Shown in pieces: positions 46,614 through 56,294 of a DNA stretch of 64,000 nucleotides (position 1 is its first letter; the number at the start of each line of letters is the position of its first letter). Source of the stretch: Methanocaldococcus villosus KIN24-T80 (lineage in GTDB: Archaea; AGJL01; Methanococci; Methanococcales; Methanocaldococcaceae); NCBI RefSeq assembly GCF_000371805.1, contig NZ_AQUK01000001.1, forward strand, positions 496,001 to 560,000, in the 5' to 3' direction. The notes under the pieces were generated by a model. It was not told the origin of the DNA, did no database searches, and was given only the letters and a program-made list of their open reading frames with translations. Made by a program: the position numbers and the translations under genes.

Positions 46614-47861
46614 TTGTATAATGTTAGAGATATAAGCTTATGGAAAGAAGGAGAGAAAAAGATTGAATGGGCTAAAAGGCATATGCCTGTTTTAAACTTA
46701 ATAAGGGAAAAGTTTAAAGAAGAAAAGCCATTTAAAGGAATAACTATTGGTATGGCATTACACTTAGAAGCTAAAACTGCAGTTTTGGCAGAGACATTAA
46801 TGGAAGGTGGAGCAGAGATAGCTATAACTGGTTGTAATCCTCTATCCACCCAAGATGATGTTGCTGCAGCATGTGCTAAGAAAGGTATGCATGTTTATGC
46901 ATGGAGAGGAGAAACAAGGGAAGAGTATTATGAAAATCTGAATAAGGTTCTTGATCATGAACCAGATATTATTATAGATGATGGTTGTGACTTAATTTTT
47001 TTAGTACATACAAAAAGAACTGAACTTCTAGAAAAAATTAAAGGAGCTTGTGAAGAAACAACTACTGGAATTATAAGGTTAAAGGCAATGGAAAAAGAGA
47101 GAGCTTTAAAATTTCCAGTTATGGATGTAAATGATGCATATACAAAACATTTATTTGATAATAGATATGGAACTGGACAGAGTGCCTTAGATGGAATAAT
47201 TAGAACTACAAACTTACTAATAGCAGGAAAAACTGTTGTAGTTGCTGGATATGGATGGTGTGGTAGAGGAATTGCAATGAGAGCTAAAGGTTTAGGAGCA
47301 GATGTTATAGTAACTGAAGTTGATCCAATAAGAGCTTTAGAGGCAAGAATGGATGGATTTAGAGTTATGAAAATGATAGAAGCCGCTAAGTATGGAGATA
47401 TATTTATTACAGCTACAGGTTGTAAAGATGTTATAAGAGAAGAACACTTTCTAAAGATGAAAGATGGAGCTATTCTTTGCAATGCAGGACATTTTGATAA
47501 TGAAGTTAGTAAAAAAGATTTAGAAAAGTTAGCAAAATCAATAAGGGAAGTTAGGAAAAATATATTAGAATATGATTTAGGGGATAAAAGATTGTATCTC
47601 TTAGGTGAGGGAAGGTTAGTTAACCTTGCCTGTGCTGATGGACATCCTATAGAAGTTATGGATATGAGCTTTTCCAATCAAGCCCTTGCAGCCAGATATT
47701 TATTAGAAAATTATAAAAAATTAGAACCAAAAGTTTATAGAATTCCATATGAGCAAGATTTATTCATTGCTAAATTAAAACTTAAATCTTTAGGAATTGA
47801 AATAGATGAATTAACAGAAGAACAAAAAAAGTATTTAAATGATTGGAGAGAAGGAACATAA
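46614..47861 (+). CDS. ahcY: S-adenosylhomocysteine / S-inosylhomocysteine hydrolase
   Basis: A 415-residue NAD-dependent hydrolase of the AHCY family. In Methanocaldococcus the enzyme prefers S-inosylhomocysteine, made by deaminating S-adenosylhomocysteine, so the same is likely here. [31 protein letters not shown], the NAD motif [15 protein letters not shown] and the late C-terminal [11 protein letters not shown]-like DLFIAKLKL are family features. It starts with TTG at 46614 after GGTGA, overlapping the DUF2085 stop. The product frees SAM-dependent methyltransferases in the cell. Confidence 0.9.
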   Translation: MYNVRDISLWKEGEKKIEWAKRHMPVLNLIREKFKEEKPFKGITIGMALHLEAKTAVLAETLMEGGAEIAITGCNPLSTQDDVAAACAKKGMHVYAWRGETREEYYENLNKVLDHEPDIIIDDGCDLIFLVHTKRTELLEKIKGACEETTTGIIRLKAMEKERALKFPVMDVNDAYTKHLFDNRYGTGQSALDGIIRTTNLLIAGKTVVVAGYGWCGRGIAMRAKGLGADVIVTEVDPIRALEARMDGFRVMKMIEAAKYGDIFITATGCKDVIREEHFLKMKDGAILCNAGHFDNEVSKKDLEKLAKSIREVRKNILEYDLGDKRLYLLGEGRLVNLACADGHPIEVMDMSFSNQALAARYLLENYKKLEPKVYRIPYEQDLFIAKLKLKSLGIEIDELTEEQKKYLNDWREGT

Positions 47862-47862
47862 A

Positions 47863-49245
47863 TTATTTTCTATATTTTGGGTGATACTTCATTATTAACT
47901 CCTTATCTACTCTCTTAAGTTCCTCTTCTGGGAGAATAGCTAACAGTTCCCATAATAAATCCAATGTTTCCTCTATACTTCTATCTTCATCTTTTCCTTG
48001 ATTGACAAATCTTTTCTCAAACTCATCTGCAAACTTTAAATATGCCTTATCTCTTTCTGTTAAAGCCTCTTCTCCAACAACTGCAACTAAATCTCTTAAG
48101 CTTCTACCTTCTGCATAAGCTGCATAAGCTTGATTAACAACCTTTTTATGATCTTCCCTTGTCTTTCCTGGACCTTGACCACTTCCTGCAAGTCTTGATA
48201 GTGATGGTAAGACATCAATTGGTGGATATATCCCTTTTCTATGTAACTCTCTTGATAAAACTATCTGCCCCTCTGTAATATATCCAGTTAAATCTGGTAT
48301 TGGGTGGGTTATATCATCATCAGGCATAGTTAATATTGGTATTTGTGTTATTGTACCTTTCTTACCTTTAGCTCTTCCTGCCCTCTCATAGAGGGTAGCT
48401 AAGTCAGTATACATATATCCAGGATATCCTCTTCTTCCTGGAACTTCATTCCTTGCAGCAGCTATTTCTCTTAAAGCTTCACAGTAATTAGTCATGTCAG
48501 TTAATATAACAAGAACATGCATGTCTTTTTCAAAAGCTAAATATTCAGCAACAGTTAAAGCTATTCTTGGGGTTAATATTCTTTCTATAGCAGGATCACT
48601 GGCTAGGTTTATAAAGACTACAGCCTTTTCTAATGCTCCGGTTCTTCTAAACTCTTCCATAAAGAAATTAGCTTCCTCTGAAGTAATTCCCATAGCTGCA
48701 AATACTACAGCAAATTTTTCTCCTTCCCCTCTAACTTTAGCCTGTCTTGCTATTTGAACAGCTAATTGATTATGTGGCAAACCAGATCCAGAGAATATTG
48801 GAAGCTTTTGTCCTCTAACTAATGTGTTCATCCCATCAATAGTTGAAATCCCTGTTTGTATAAAATCACTTGGATATTTCCTGGAAACAGGATTTAATGG
48901 ATATCCATTAATATCTAACTCTTTTTCTGGAACAATCTCTGGTCCTCCATCTATTGGCTTACCTCTTCCATTAAATATTCTACCAAGCATTTCTATAGAA
49001 ACTCCTATCTTAGCTGTTCTTCCAGTAAATCTTACCTTTGTATTTTTTGTATTTAATCCAGTAGTACCTTCAAATACTTGAACTACAGCTAATCCCTCTC
49101 TAGCCTCTAAAACCTGACCCATTCTTTTTTCTCCACTTGGAGTAATAACTTCTACTATCTCTCCATAAGCTGCTCCTTCAACACCTTCAACTATTAATAA
49201 TGGCCCTGCAACACTTTTAACAGAAGTATATTCAACAGCAGACAT
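47863..49245 (-). CDS. atpB: A-type ATP synthase subunit B
   Basis: The non-catalytic regulatory subunit that alternates with A in the A1 head; 460 residues. [21 protein letters not shown] and the phosphate-loop-like [64 protein letters not shown] and [18 protein letters not shown] are diagnostic. I use the ATG at 49245; a GTG at 49251 is nearer the GAGGTGAT site. Last gene of the operon; subunit D is not next to it, so it must be encoded elsewhere, as in M. jannaschii. Confidence 0.95.
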   Translation of the reverse strand: MSAVEYTSVKSVAGPLLIVEGVEGAAYGEIVEVITPSGEKRMGQVLEAREGLAVVQVFEGTTGLNTKNTKVRFTGRTAKIGVSIEMLGRIFNGRGKPIDGGPEIVPEKELDINGYPLNPVSRKYPSDFIQTGISTIDGMNTLVRGQKLPIFSGSGLPHNQLAVQIARQAKVRGEGEKFAVVFAAMGITSEEANFFMEEFRRTGALEKAVVFINLASDPAIERILTPRIALTVAEYLAFEKDMHVLVILTDMTNYCEALREIAAARNEVPGRRGYPGYMYTDLATLYERAGRAKGKKGTITQIPILTMPDDDITHPIPDLTGYITEGQIVLSRELHRKGIYPPIDVLPSLSRLAGSGQGPGKTREDHKKVVNQAYAAYAEGRSLRDLVAVVGEEALTERDKAYLKFADEFEKRFVNQGKDEDRSIEETLDLLWELLAILPEEELKRVDKELIMKYHPKYRK

Positions 49246-49270
49246 TGCCACAACAATCACCTCAAAAAAT

Positions 49271-51025
49271 TTAGTTTAATGAAGAGAGCTGCTCTTTAAC
49301 TTTATTTAATATCTCATTAGCTTTAACATTTATAAACTCATCATGTGGCATATATTTCATTCTAGCTATCTCTTGTTTTACAGGCACAGAAATTATTTTC
49401 TTAGGCTCTACTCCTCTTTCAACAGCTTTTAAAGCTTCTTCATAGAATGTCATAATTATTTTTAACATTAAGTATTGTTTCTTAGGTGGACAGTATGTAT
49501 CTACTTCATCAAAAGCATCTTGCTGTAAGAAATCTTCTCTTAACATCCTTGCTACTTCTAAGATAACTCTTTCCCTATCTGGTAAAGCATCAGGACCAAC
49601 TAACTGTACAATCTCTTGTAATTCAGCTTCTTTTTGTAGCAGACTCATAGCTGTATCTCTCAATAATCTCCAATCATTACCCACATTTTTATGCCACCAA
49701 TCAGTAACTTCATCAACATATAAAGAATAACTTAATAACCAATTAATTGCTGGGAAGTGTCTTCTCCTTGCCAGATTTGCATCTAATGCCCAAAATACTT
49801 TAACAATTCTTAATGTGTTGGATGTAACTGGCTCAGAAAAGTCTCCTCCTGGTGGAGATACCGCTCCAACAATAGAAACGAAACCTTCTCTATTATCTTG
49901 CCCTAAACAAATAACTCTTCCAGCTCTCTCATAGAACTGTGCTAATCTAGAAGCTAAGTAAGCAGGATATCCTTCTTCTCCAGGCATCTCTTCCAATCTA
50001 CCAGAAATTTCTCTCATAGCTTCTGCCCATCTTGATGTAGAATCTGCTGTTAATAAAACCCCATAACCCATATCTCTGAAGTATTCAGCAATTGTTATTC
50101 CTGTATAGACTGATGCTTCTCTTGCAGCAACAGGCATGTTTGATGTGTTAGCAATTAACACAGTTCTATCCATTAATTTATTTCCTGTTCTAATATCTTC
50201 TAAGTGTGGAAACTCTTCAATAACTTCTGTCATTTCATTTCCTCTCTCTCCACAACCAATATAAACTACAACATCTGCATCAGACCATTTAGCCAGTTGG
50301 TGCTGAGTGACTGTTTTACCACTTCCAAATGGTCCAGGAATTGCTGCTGTACCTCCTTTTGCTATTGGGAAGAATGTATCTTCTACTCTTTGCCCAGTAA
50401 TCATTGGAATTCTTGGTGGTAATTTTTCTTTATATGGTCTTGGTTTTCTTACAGGCCATTTTTGCATCATTTTTATCTCTTCTTCTCCATTTTCAGTTTC
50501 TATAATTGCTACTGTTTCATCAACAGTGAATTTACCTTCTTTTATTTCAATAACTTTTCCCCTAATTCCAATAGGAACTAGTATTTTATGTTTTATAGAT
50601 GGTGTTTCATCAACTATTCCTAATATATCTCCTTCTTCTACATATGCTCCTTCATTTACAATAGGTTTAAACTCCCACTTAATATCTCTTGGTAATGCAG
50701 GAACATCTACTCCTCTTGGAATAAATATAGAACCTGTCTTCTCTTCAATAGCTGTTAGTGGCCTTTGAATACCATCATACATTGCTTTTAACATTCCAGG
50801 CCCTAATTCTACTGAAAGTGGAGCTCCTGTCCCAATAACAGGTTCTCCTGGTTTAACTCCAGTGGTTTCTTCATAAACTTGTATTGTTACTCTATCTCCA
50901 TGTAATTGGATTATTTCTCCAGTTAGTTTCTCTTCTCCTACTTTAACAACTTCATACATTTGAGCTCCTTTCATTCCTTCAGCAACAACAACAGGTCCTG
51001 CAATTTTTACAATTTTTCCTTTCAT
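49271..51025 (-). CDS. atpA: A-type ATP synthase subunit A (catalytic)
   Basis: The catalytic subunit, 584 residues. [20 protein letters not shown] starts the barrel; the archaeal non-homologous insertion follows; the nucleotide-binding loop is [14 protein letters not shown] near residue 235, with [12 protein letters not shown] and the ERAGR segment. GGTGA lies before the ATG at 51025. No intein is present. Gene order F-A-B is standard for A-type synthases. Confidence 0.95.
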   Translation of the reverse strand: MKGKIVKIAGPVVVAEGMKGAQMYEVVKVGEEKLTGEIIQLHGDRVTIQVYEETTGVKPGEPVIGTGAPLSVELGPGMLKAMYDGIQRPLTAIEEKTGSIFIPRGVDVPALPRDIKWEFKPIVNEGAYVEEGDILGIVDETPSIKHKILVPIGIRGKVIEIKEGKFTVDETVAIIETENGEEEIKMMQKWPVRKPRPYKEKLPPRIPMITGQRVEDTFFPIAKGGTAAIPGPFGSGKTVTQHQLAKWSDADVVVYIGCGERGNEMTEVIEEFPHLEDIRTGNKLMDRTVLIANTSNMPVAAREASVYTGITIAEYFRDMGYGVLLTADSTSRWAEAMREISGRLEEMPGEEGYPAYLASRLAQFYERAGRVICLGQDNREGFVSIVGAVSPPGGDFSEPVTSNTLRIVKVFWALDANLARRRHFPAINWLLSYSLYVDEVTDWWHKNVGNDWRLLRDTAMSLLQKEAELQEIVQLVGPDALPDRERVILEVARMLREDFLQQDAFDEVDTYCPPKKQYLMLKIIMTFYEEALKAVERGVEPKKIISVPVKQEIARMKYMPHDEFINVKANEILNKVKEQLSSLN

Positions 51026-51038
51026 TTTTTCACCATAT

Positions 51039-51335
51039 TTATTTTTTAACAACTCCAATAGCTTTTCTTATTAATTCTTTTATTGGATCCTCTCTTCTCA
51101 ATTTTCCATTCTTGTCAGGAATTTCAACAATAACTTTATTAATATTTCTTATCTTATCTTTAATTTTTTCTGATATTCTTTCAGTTATTATTATAAATGC
51201 TATCTCCTCCTTATTATTAAGATCATTTAAAATATCTATAGCCTCATCATCATTCTTTACTTCATAAACTTCAGATAATCCCGCCAATCTAAATCCAATA
51301 GCTGTTTCTCTATCTCCAATAACAGCAATTTTCAT
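51039..51335 (-). CDS. atpF: A-type ATP synthase subunit F
   Basis: A 98-residue central-stalk subunit with a CheY-like fold: [32 protein letters not shown] is typical, as is the [12 protein letters not shown] end of the fold. It links subunits C and A, D in the rotary shaft. GGTGAT lies just upstream of the ATG. Confidence 0.92.
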   Translation of the reverse strand: MKIAVIGDRETAIGFRLAGLSEVYEVKNDDEAIDILNDLNNKEEIAFIIITERISEKIKDKIRNINKVIVEIPDKNGKLRREDPIKELIRKAIGVVKK

Positions 51336-51344
51336 TTAATCACC

Positions 51345-52469
51345 TTATAAATATATAAGGAAGTTTTTAATTTCCTCAGCTTTCATATTTTCCATTTTAC
51401 CTTTAATTATAGCTTTTAAATTTTTAATCTCCAATTCTTTACTAACAATTAACCCAATTATTGGCCCAATGCCAAAAGGCTTTCTTAATGACAATTTTTT
51501 ACCTAATTCTAATAAATACTTATCTAAGATCTTTTCAAACACATAAATGGACTTCTCCCTGTTATATTCATCCATACATTCAGAAAGAATTTCAGCATAT
51601 TTTGTACCTTCCAATCCACCTAAGACAGCTTCTATATTTGTAGCATTAGCCAAATCTTTTAATTTCCACTCAGCCAACTCATAGCCAGATGTTAAGTATT
51701 TAACAACTTCTTCTCCACTTAAACCATCAGCTTTAGTTTTTAATATAACTTTTAAATTCTCTATATCAATCATTCTACCAATAAACTCTCTAAATGTATC
51801 TTCCTCTTTACCCTCAATCATCATAACTCTTTTTAAGCTATTTAAATAATATTTATCCAACGCTAACTCCAAATATATAATATTTTTTGTATGTTCATAT
51901 TCAGTTAAAGCTTCTTGCAATACTTTAAAATATTCTGTCCCTTCTAAACCTCTAATAACTTCTTCAACTGTTTTAACTTCTGATAGCTCTCTTAATTTCT
52001 CTTTTGGAATATTCCCAAATGGCAATAACAGATCTGATATCTCTTCAGCATCTAAATTAATATTTTTAGCTCTAATAAGTGTTTTTATATTCTTAATATC
52101 AAACTTCTTCATAAATATTTTTAAAACCTGTTTAGCCTTATTTGGAGCAATATCATATAAGAATTTATAGAGATTAGCTAAATATAAATCAAATGCTTTT
52201 TCAATAAATATAGGATCTTTTCCAGAAACTTTTGATATATATTCTGAATAATCTGTATCCTCTAAAATACCTATCAACTCATCAAAACTTTGAGCTTCTA
52301 ATATTTCATTAATCTTATTTCTATCCAATAACCTAGCTTCCCTACTTCTTACCCTTGCATTTACATAGGCATATGGGGCTAAATCAATTACCATCTTTGT
52401 AATCCATACAATTACAGTAAGAACAATAATAACAATAGCTGCCATTAATAATATAGTTAAAAACTCCAT
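51345..52469 (-). CDS. atpC: A-type ATP synthase subunit C (with N-terminal hydrophobic segment)
   Basis: A 374-residue homologue of V-ATPase subunit d, the funnel that joins the c ring to the central stalk. YAYVNARVRSREARLLDRNKINEILEAQSFDELIGILEDTDY is the usual N-terminal region of the family, but it is preceded by about 28 residues, MEFLTILLMAAIVIIVLTVI..., that form a clear transmembrane helix. That means the subunit may be membrane tethered; see findings. The ATG at 52469 follows GGTGGG. Confidence 0.88.
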   Translation of the reverse strand: MEFLTILLMAAIVIIVLTVIVWITKMVIDLAPYAYVNARVRSREARLLDRNKINEILEAQSFDELIGILEDTDYSEYISKVSGKDPIFIEKAFDLYLANLYKFLYDIAPNKAKQVLKIFMKKFDIKNIKTLIRAKNINLDAEEISDLLLPFGNIPKEKLRELSEVKTVEEVIRGLEGTEYFKVLQEALTEYEHTKNIIYLELALDKYYLNSLKRVMMIEGKEEDTFREFIGRMIDIENLKVILKTKADGLSGEEVVKYLTSGYELAEWKLKDLANATNIEAVLGGLEGTKYAEILSECMDEYNREKSIYVFEKILDKYLLELGKKLSLRKPFGIGPIIGLIVSKELEIKNLKAIIKGKMENMKAEEIKNFLIYL

Positions 52470-52488
52470 ACTGCCCACCTAAAAATTT

Positions 52489-53103
52489 TTAGCTAAATAA
52501 TATTTCCATAACTTTAGATCTTATATTAGGTAAGTTTCTATCAAATATTGCCTCTAAGCTGTTATCTAAAACCTTAAATCCATCAGAAGACTCTAATATA
52601 CATCCACCTATTATATTTACAGGTTTTCCTTTTTTTAAAATAGTAACTTTTCCTGTCATATCTTCAATTGTTTTTTCTAAATTCCATAGTACTTGTGCAT
52701 CTATTAATTTATCATCTCTCTCATTTAACCTAACTAATATCTCTCCACCTCCTAAAGCAATAGCCCCATCCATTATAAGTTTTATTAGCTTCTCCTTATA
52801 TTCATTACTTTCAGGATATTTCAATAAATCTTCTCTTAGCTTTACAATAGCTTTTTCTATAAGCTCTTCTTTTGTTTTTAATATCATTTTTTTAGCTTCT
52901 AATTTTGCCTCAGCAATAATTCTATTTTTTATCATTTCAGCTTCTTTCTCTCCCTTTTTTAATATCTGCTCCTTCCTTCTTTCAGCTTCTTTCTTAGCCT
53001 CTTCTAATATTTTTTTTCTTTCTTCTTCCGCTTCAGCTATAATTTTTCTTACTTCATTTTTAGCATCTTCTAATATCTTCTCTTTTATTTTTTCAATGCC
53101 CAA
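52489..53103 (-). CDS. atpE: A-type ATP synthase subunit E (peripheral stalk)
   Basis: A 204-residue subunit: residues 1-90 are a long coiled coil rich in E, K and A (KIKEKILEDAKNEVRKIIAEAEEERKKILEEAKKEAE), followed by the globular C-terminal domain with GGEILVRLNERDDKLID and IIGGCILESSDG. Starts with TTG at 53103 after GGTGAT. Pairs with H to form the two peripheral stalks. Confidence 0.92.
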   Translation of the reverse strand: MGIEKIKEKILEDAKNEVRKIIAEAEEERKKILEEAKKEAERRKEQILKKGEKEAEMIKNRIIAEAKLEAKKMILKTKEELIEKAIVKLREDLLKYPESNEYKEKLIKLIMDGAIALGGGEILVRLNERDDKLIDAQVLWNLEKTIEDMTGKVTILKKGKPVNIIGGCILESSDGFKVLDNSLEAIFDRNLPNIRSKVMEILFS

Positions 53104-53127
53104 TTAGATCACCTAAAAAATTTTAAT

Positions 53128-53805
53128 TTAAACCATGAGCATGATAAGTATAGCAATTAGCAAACCAAAGATAGCAAATGTCTCTGGCATAACAGCTAAA
53201 ACTAAACCTTTACCCATAGCATCTGGATCTCTTGCTGTTGCACCAATAGCTCCTGCTGCAGTAATCCCCTGACCAATACCAGAGAGTCCTGCAAAACCAA
53301 CTGCAAATCCTGCACCAAGAGCGGCAATCTCCTTAGCCCCTGCTCCAGAGAATACCCCTACTAATAATAAGATAGCCACTAAAAGCCCATAAATTGCCTG
53401 TGTCTCTGGCAAGACAGAGAAAACCATTGCCTTACCAAACATTCCACTATCTTCAGCAACTGCCCCCAAACCTGCTGAAGAAGCTATACCTTGCCCAATA
53501 GCTGAAAGCCCAGCTAAACCAACAGCTAAACCTGCTCCAAACATTGCCCAAGCAGGAGCTGTTTTAAAGACGAACAATATCAAGATAGCTATTAAGAAAC
53601 CATAAAGCCCCTGTGTCTGTGGAAGAGCTTGAAAGACTATAGCTGTACCAAACTTATTTGGATCCTCTGCTATAACTCCTGCACCACTAGCCCCTGTTAT
53701 TCCTGCACCAATACCAGACCCCAAACCAGCTAAACCAACAGCTAAACCTGCTCCTATAGCTCCTAATAATAGTGGATTGCTAGCAATTTGTGATAGTATA
53801 TCCAT
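53128..53805 (-). CDS. atpK: A-type ATP synthase proteolipid subunit K (triplicated)
   Basis: A 225-residue rotor protein with six membrane helices, three tandem copies of the usual hairpin. The M. jannaschii homologue is known to have six helices but only two ion-carrying carboxyls. Here hairpin 2 has Q105 with E134-T135 and hairpin 3 Q179 with E208-T209, a sodium-type pattern, while hairpin 1 has A34 and Q63, so it has lost both residues. GGTGA before the ATG. Confidence 0.95.
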   Translation of the reverse strand: MDILSQIASNPLLLGAIGAGLAVGLAGLGSGIGAGITGASGAGVIAEDPNKFGTAIVFQALPQTQGLYGFLIAILILFVFKTAPAWAMFGAGLAVGLAGLSAIGQGIASSAGLGAVAEDSGMFGKAMVFSVLPETQAIYGLLVAILLLVGVFSGAGAKEIAALGAGFAVGFAGLSGIGQGITAAGAIGATARDPDAMGKGLVLAVMPETFAIFGLLIAILIMLMV

Positions 53806-53818
53806 AATTTCACCTCAT

Positions 53819-55831
53819 TTATATTGTTGTGTATTCTCTTTGAGCTTTAAATGGTTTAAACTTTTTCCCTCCACCTTCATAAAATTGACTGAAGAATTCT
53901 ACATAATGCAACCTTAGGGAGTGTATAAATGCCCCTAAACCATTCATAACAAAGTTGAATATATGTCCTATAAATAGGACAATTATAGTTAATATTATCC
54001 CTAATATTGGAACAGCTCCTCCAATTAGTTTAGCCATAATATTAACAGCCATTGCCAATCCTCCAGTAGCCAAACAAAGAGCTAAAAGTCTAGCATATGA
54101 CAGAACATTTCCTAAAAATCCAGTTATATCTAAAGCTCCTAATAAAGCCCCCATCAACCCATTTTCTTTAAACCCTTTTATAGCACACATTATTATAACT
54201 ATAATTAGAGCTATTAATATTATAGCAGGAATCTTGTATATTGGCATTATTGGGAATAGTAATCCAATTACTAATGCTATTATAAGGAACAACCAAATTC
54301 CTTGGTGGAATATTGCATCTCCTATTTTACCTTTTTTGATATTTTCTATGAATCCTACTAACAACCCTATAAACAGGTGTAAAACCCCTACAGCAATTGC
54401 AAATGTTAATATCATTATAGGCCCATTACCACCTAATGGATTTACTAAAGCTAAACCTTCTTTATAGATATCTATTTTTAAAAATTCCCATAGGAAATCT
54501 CCTAAATAACCACCTGTTATAATTCCCATAATTATGGTAGATATTCCTGCTAAGGTTAATATATATCCTAAATTTCTAGCACCTTCACTAACTTTCCCTA
54601 TCCTTTTCCAAACCCACAATCCTACAATTGTTAGTAAAAACCCATAAACTGCATCAGTTAGCATAATTCCATAGAAGAGGAGAAAACCAGGAACAATTAG
54701 AAGGGTTGGATCAACTTCATTATACTTTGGCATAGCATACATTTCAGTGAGCATTTCAAAGGGCTTAATGGGTTTTGGATTATCAAGCATAACAGGAATT
54801 CTCTCCTCAGGTTCATCAGGATCAGTAATTTCAACAAAGCAAAATCCATTAGAAGATTTTTCAATAATATCTTTTGCTTTCTTAGCATATTTTTCTGGTA
54901 CCCAAGCTTCTAAGTAGTAAGTTCTTTCAGTTTTACCAAAGTGATTATAAACTTCTCCTCTCTCTTTTTCAATTGTTAGAAGTTCATGAACAACTAAAAG
55001 TTCCTTCTCATACTTATTAGCTAAATTTCTAATTTCTCTAACAATATTTTCTTTCTCCTTCTCTATATTATTTAATTCCCTCTCAATATTTGCTAATACA
55101 TCTTTAACATATCCTTCAGCTTTTATATCATATCTTTCAAACTCAAACTTTCTAAGCTCACTTAAAACTGTATCTAAATACTCTTTTAATGTTATAAACA
55201 CTATAGGAACTCTTTGCTTTCCTTCTTTTTCAAAAACTTCTCCAGAGAATACTTCCACATATCCATCTGTAACTTTTTCTAAATTCTCTTTTAATTCATC
55301 TAATTTTTCTTTTGGAACATTCCCAGCTCCTATATAAGCAAATGCTCCTTCCCCTAAATATTTTAAATCAAAATCTAATCCTTTTAAATATGATATTTGT
55401 TCTTTTAATTGAATCATCTTAGATTTCTTATTTTCTATTTCATTTAACTTATTAGCTAAAGGATCTGCCTCTTTACTTATCTCATCTAAAACCTTTTTAG
55501 CATAGTCTAATACTTCTTTATATGTTTTAAAATTCACCTTCTTTTTTTCTGGAGGTTCAGGATTCAACAATTCTTTTATTGAGCTTTTTTCTTCTTTAAC
55601 ACTGGAAAATAGATCCAAAAGTCTACTGGATTTTATTAACATTACCATAACATCTCTAACATAATCAGCAGAATGTGAAACTGATAAAAGATTTTTCCAT
55701 TCTGAATTTTCTAATTTTTCAGAAATATCACAAATCTCTACCAAACCATGATCATGTAATGCCCTTACAACATCATCAACCTTCTCATCCAATATCACCA
55801 TCTTTAGCTTCTTCATTCTTACTGGTTTCAA
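53819..55831 (-). CDS. atpI: A-type ATP synthase subunit I (a subunit)
   Basis: A 670-residue ion channel and stator subunit. The N-terminal 340 residues are a cytoplasmic coiled-coil/alpha-beta domain (MKKLKMVILDEKVDDVVRALHDHGLVEI, long helix near 85-300); the C-terminal half has about seven membrane helices beginning LLIVPGFLLFYGIMLTDAVYGFLL and including the conserved NVLSYARLLALCLATGGLAMAV with its channel arginine. I use the TTG at 55831, after GGTGAT; the ATG at 55816 is also possible. Confidence 0.93.
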   Translation of the reverse strand: MKPVRMKKLKMVILDEKVDDVVRALHDHGLVEICDISEKLENSEWKNLLSVSHSADYVRDVMVMLIKSSRLLDLFSSVKEEKSSIKELLNPEPPEKKKVNFKTYKEVLDYAKKVLDEISKEADPLANKLNEIENKKSKMIQLKEQISYLKGLDFDLKYLGEGAFAYIGAGNVPKEKLDELKENLEKVTDGYVEVFSGEVFEKEGKQRVPIVFITLKEYLDTVLSELRKFEFERYDIKAEGYVKDVLANIERELNNIEKEKENIVREIRNLANKYEKELLVVHELLTIEKERGEVYNHFGKTERTYYLEAWVPEKYAKKAKDIIEKSSNGFCFVEITDPDEPEERIPVMLDNPKPIKPFEMLTEMYAMPKYNEVDPTLLIVPGFLLFYGIMLTDAVYGFLLTIVGLWVWKRIGKVSEGARNLGYILTLAGISTIIMGIITGGYLGDFLWEFLKIDIYKEGLALVNPLGGNGPIMILTFAIAVGVLHLFIGLLVGFIENIKKGKIGDAIFHQGIWLFLIIALVIGLLFPIMPIYKIPAIILIALIIVIIMCAIKGFKENGLMGALLGALDITGFLGNVLSYARLLALCLATGGLAMAVNIMAKLIGGAVPILGIILTIIVLFIGHIFNFVMNGLGAFIHSLRLHYVEFFSQFYEGGGKKFKPFKAQREYTTI

Positions 55832-55843
55832 TAGTATCACCTT

Positions 55844-56152
55844 TTAAATCTCTAAAACATCAGAGAGTTTCAATGAGAATATTCTTGCTTTTGCTATTGA
55901 AATTAATTCTTCAACTTTTTGTTCAGCTTCATCTTTTATTTTTTTGGCTATATCATTCCCTTCTTCTTCAGCCTTTTTTATCTTCTCTTCAACAATATTT
56001 TTAGCTTCTTCTTCAGCAGATTTAATTATCATCTTTCCTTCTTCTATAGCCTCCAATTTAATTTCTTCAGCCCTCTTTTTAGCTGTTTCAATTTCTTTTA
56101 TAGCATTTTCTTCAGCAAGCCTAACTTCTTTTATGGCTTCCATAACATTCAT
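55844..56152 (-). CDS. atpH: A-type ATP synthase subunit H (peripheral stalk)
   Basis: A 102-residue all-helical coiled coil, [40 protein letters not shown]..., that pairs with E. GGTGGAAT lies before the ATG. First gene of the operon H-I-K-E-C-F-A-B. Confidence 0.9.
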   Translation of the reverse strand: MNVMEAIKEVRLAEENAIKEIETAKKRAEEIKLEAIEEGKMIIKSAEEEAKNIVEEKIKKAEEEGNDIAKKIKDEAEQKVEELISIAKARIFSLKLSDVLEI

Positions 56153-56194
56153 TATTCCACCTAAATTATGAACTATTTTTTATCCTTTTAGTAA

Positions 56195-56208
56195 ATAATA
56201 TATAAAAC
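56195..56208 (-). promoter_or_regulatory. TATA box of the ATP synthase operon
   Basis: GTTTTATATATTAT on the minus strand sits about 50 bases upstream of the atpH ATG, predicting a start near 56176 and a leader of about 24 bases containing GGTGG. It is the only clear TATA-like element between atpH and the divergent FBP aldolase/phosphatase gene. Confidence 0.6.
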
Positions 56209-56266
56209 TTTTGGATAAATAACCTTCTGTTCTAATCCTTTTTATAGCAAGCTTTTTAAATAACTT

Positions 56267-56284
56267 TATTTAATTAATTAAATA
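56267..56284. promoter_or_regulatory. 18-bp A/T palindrome just upstream of the FBPA/P gene
   Basis: TATTTAATTAATTAAATA is an exact inverted repeat ending two bases before GGTGAT (56286). It lies near where RNA would start from a TATA-like TTTTTATAG at about 56239-56247, a good place for a repressor. It may equally be chance in A/T-rich DNA. Confidence 0.3.
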
Positions 56285-56294
56285 TGGTGATAGC

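Noticed and set aside
46955-47677. A 240-codon open frame on the minus strand opposite ahcY
   Set aside because: It mirrors the strongly conserved ahcY gene, has no family match and no ribosome binding site; likewise the 203-codon frame opposite aIF2 gamma at 34218-34829.
47863-56152. A missing subunit D gene as evidence of a broken ATP synthase operon
   Set aside because: In M. jannaschii subunit D is encoded away from the main operon, so its absence here is expected.
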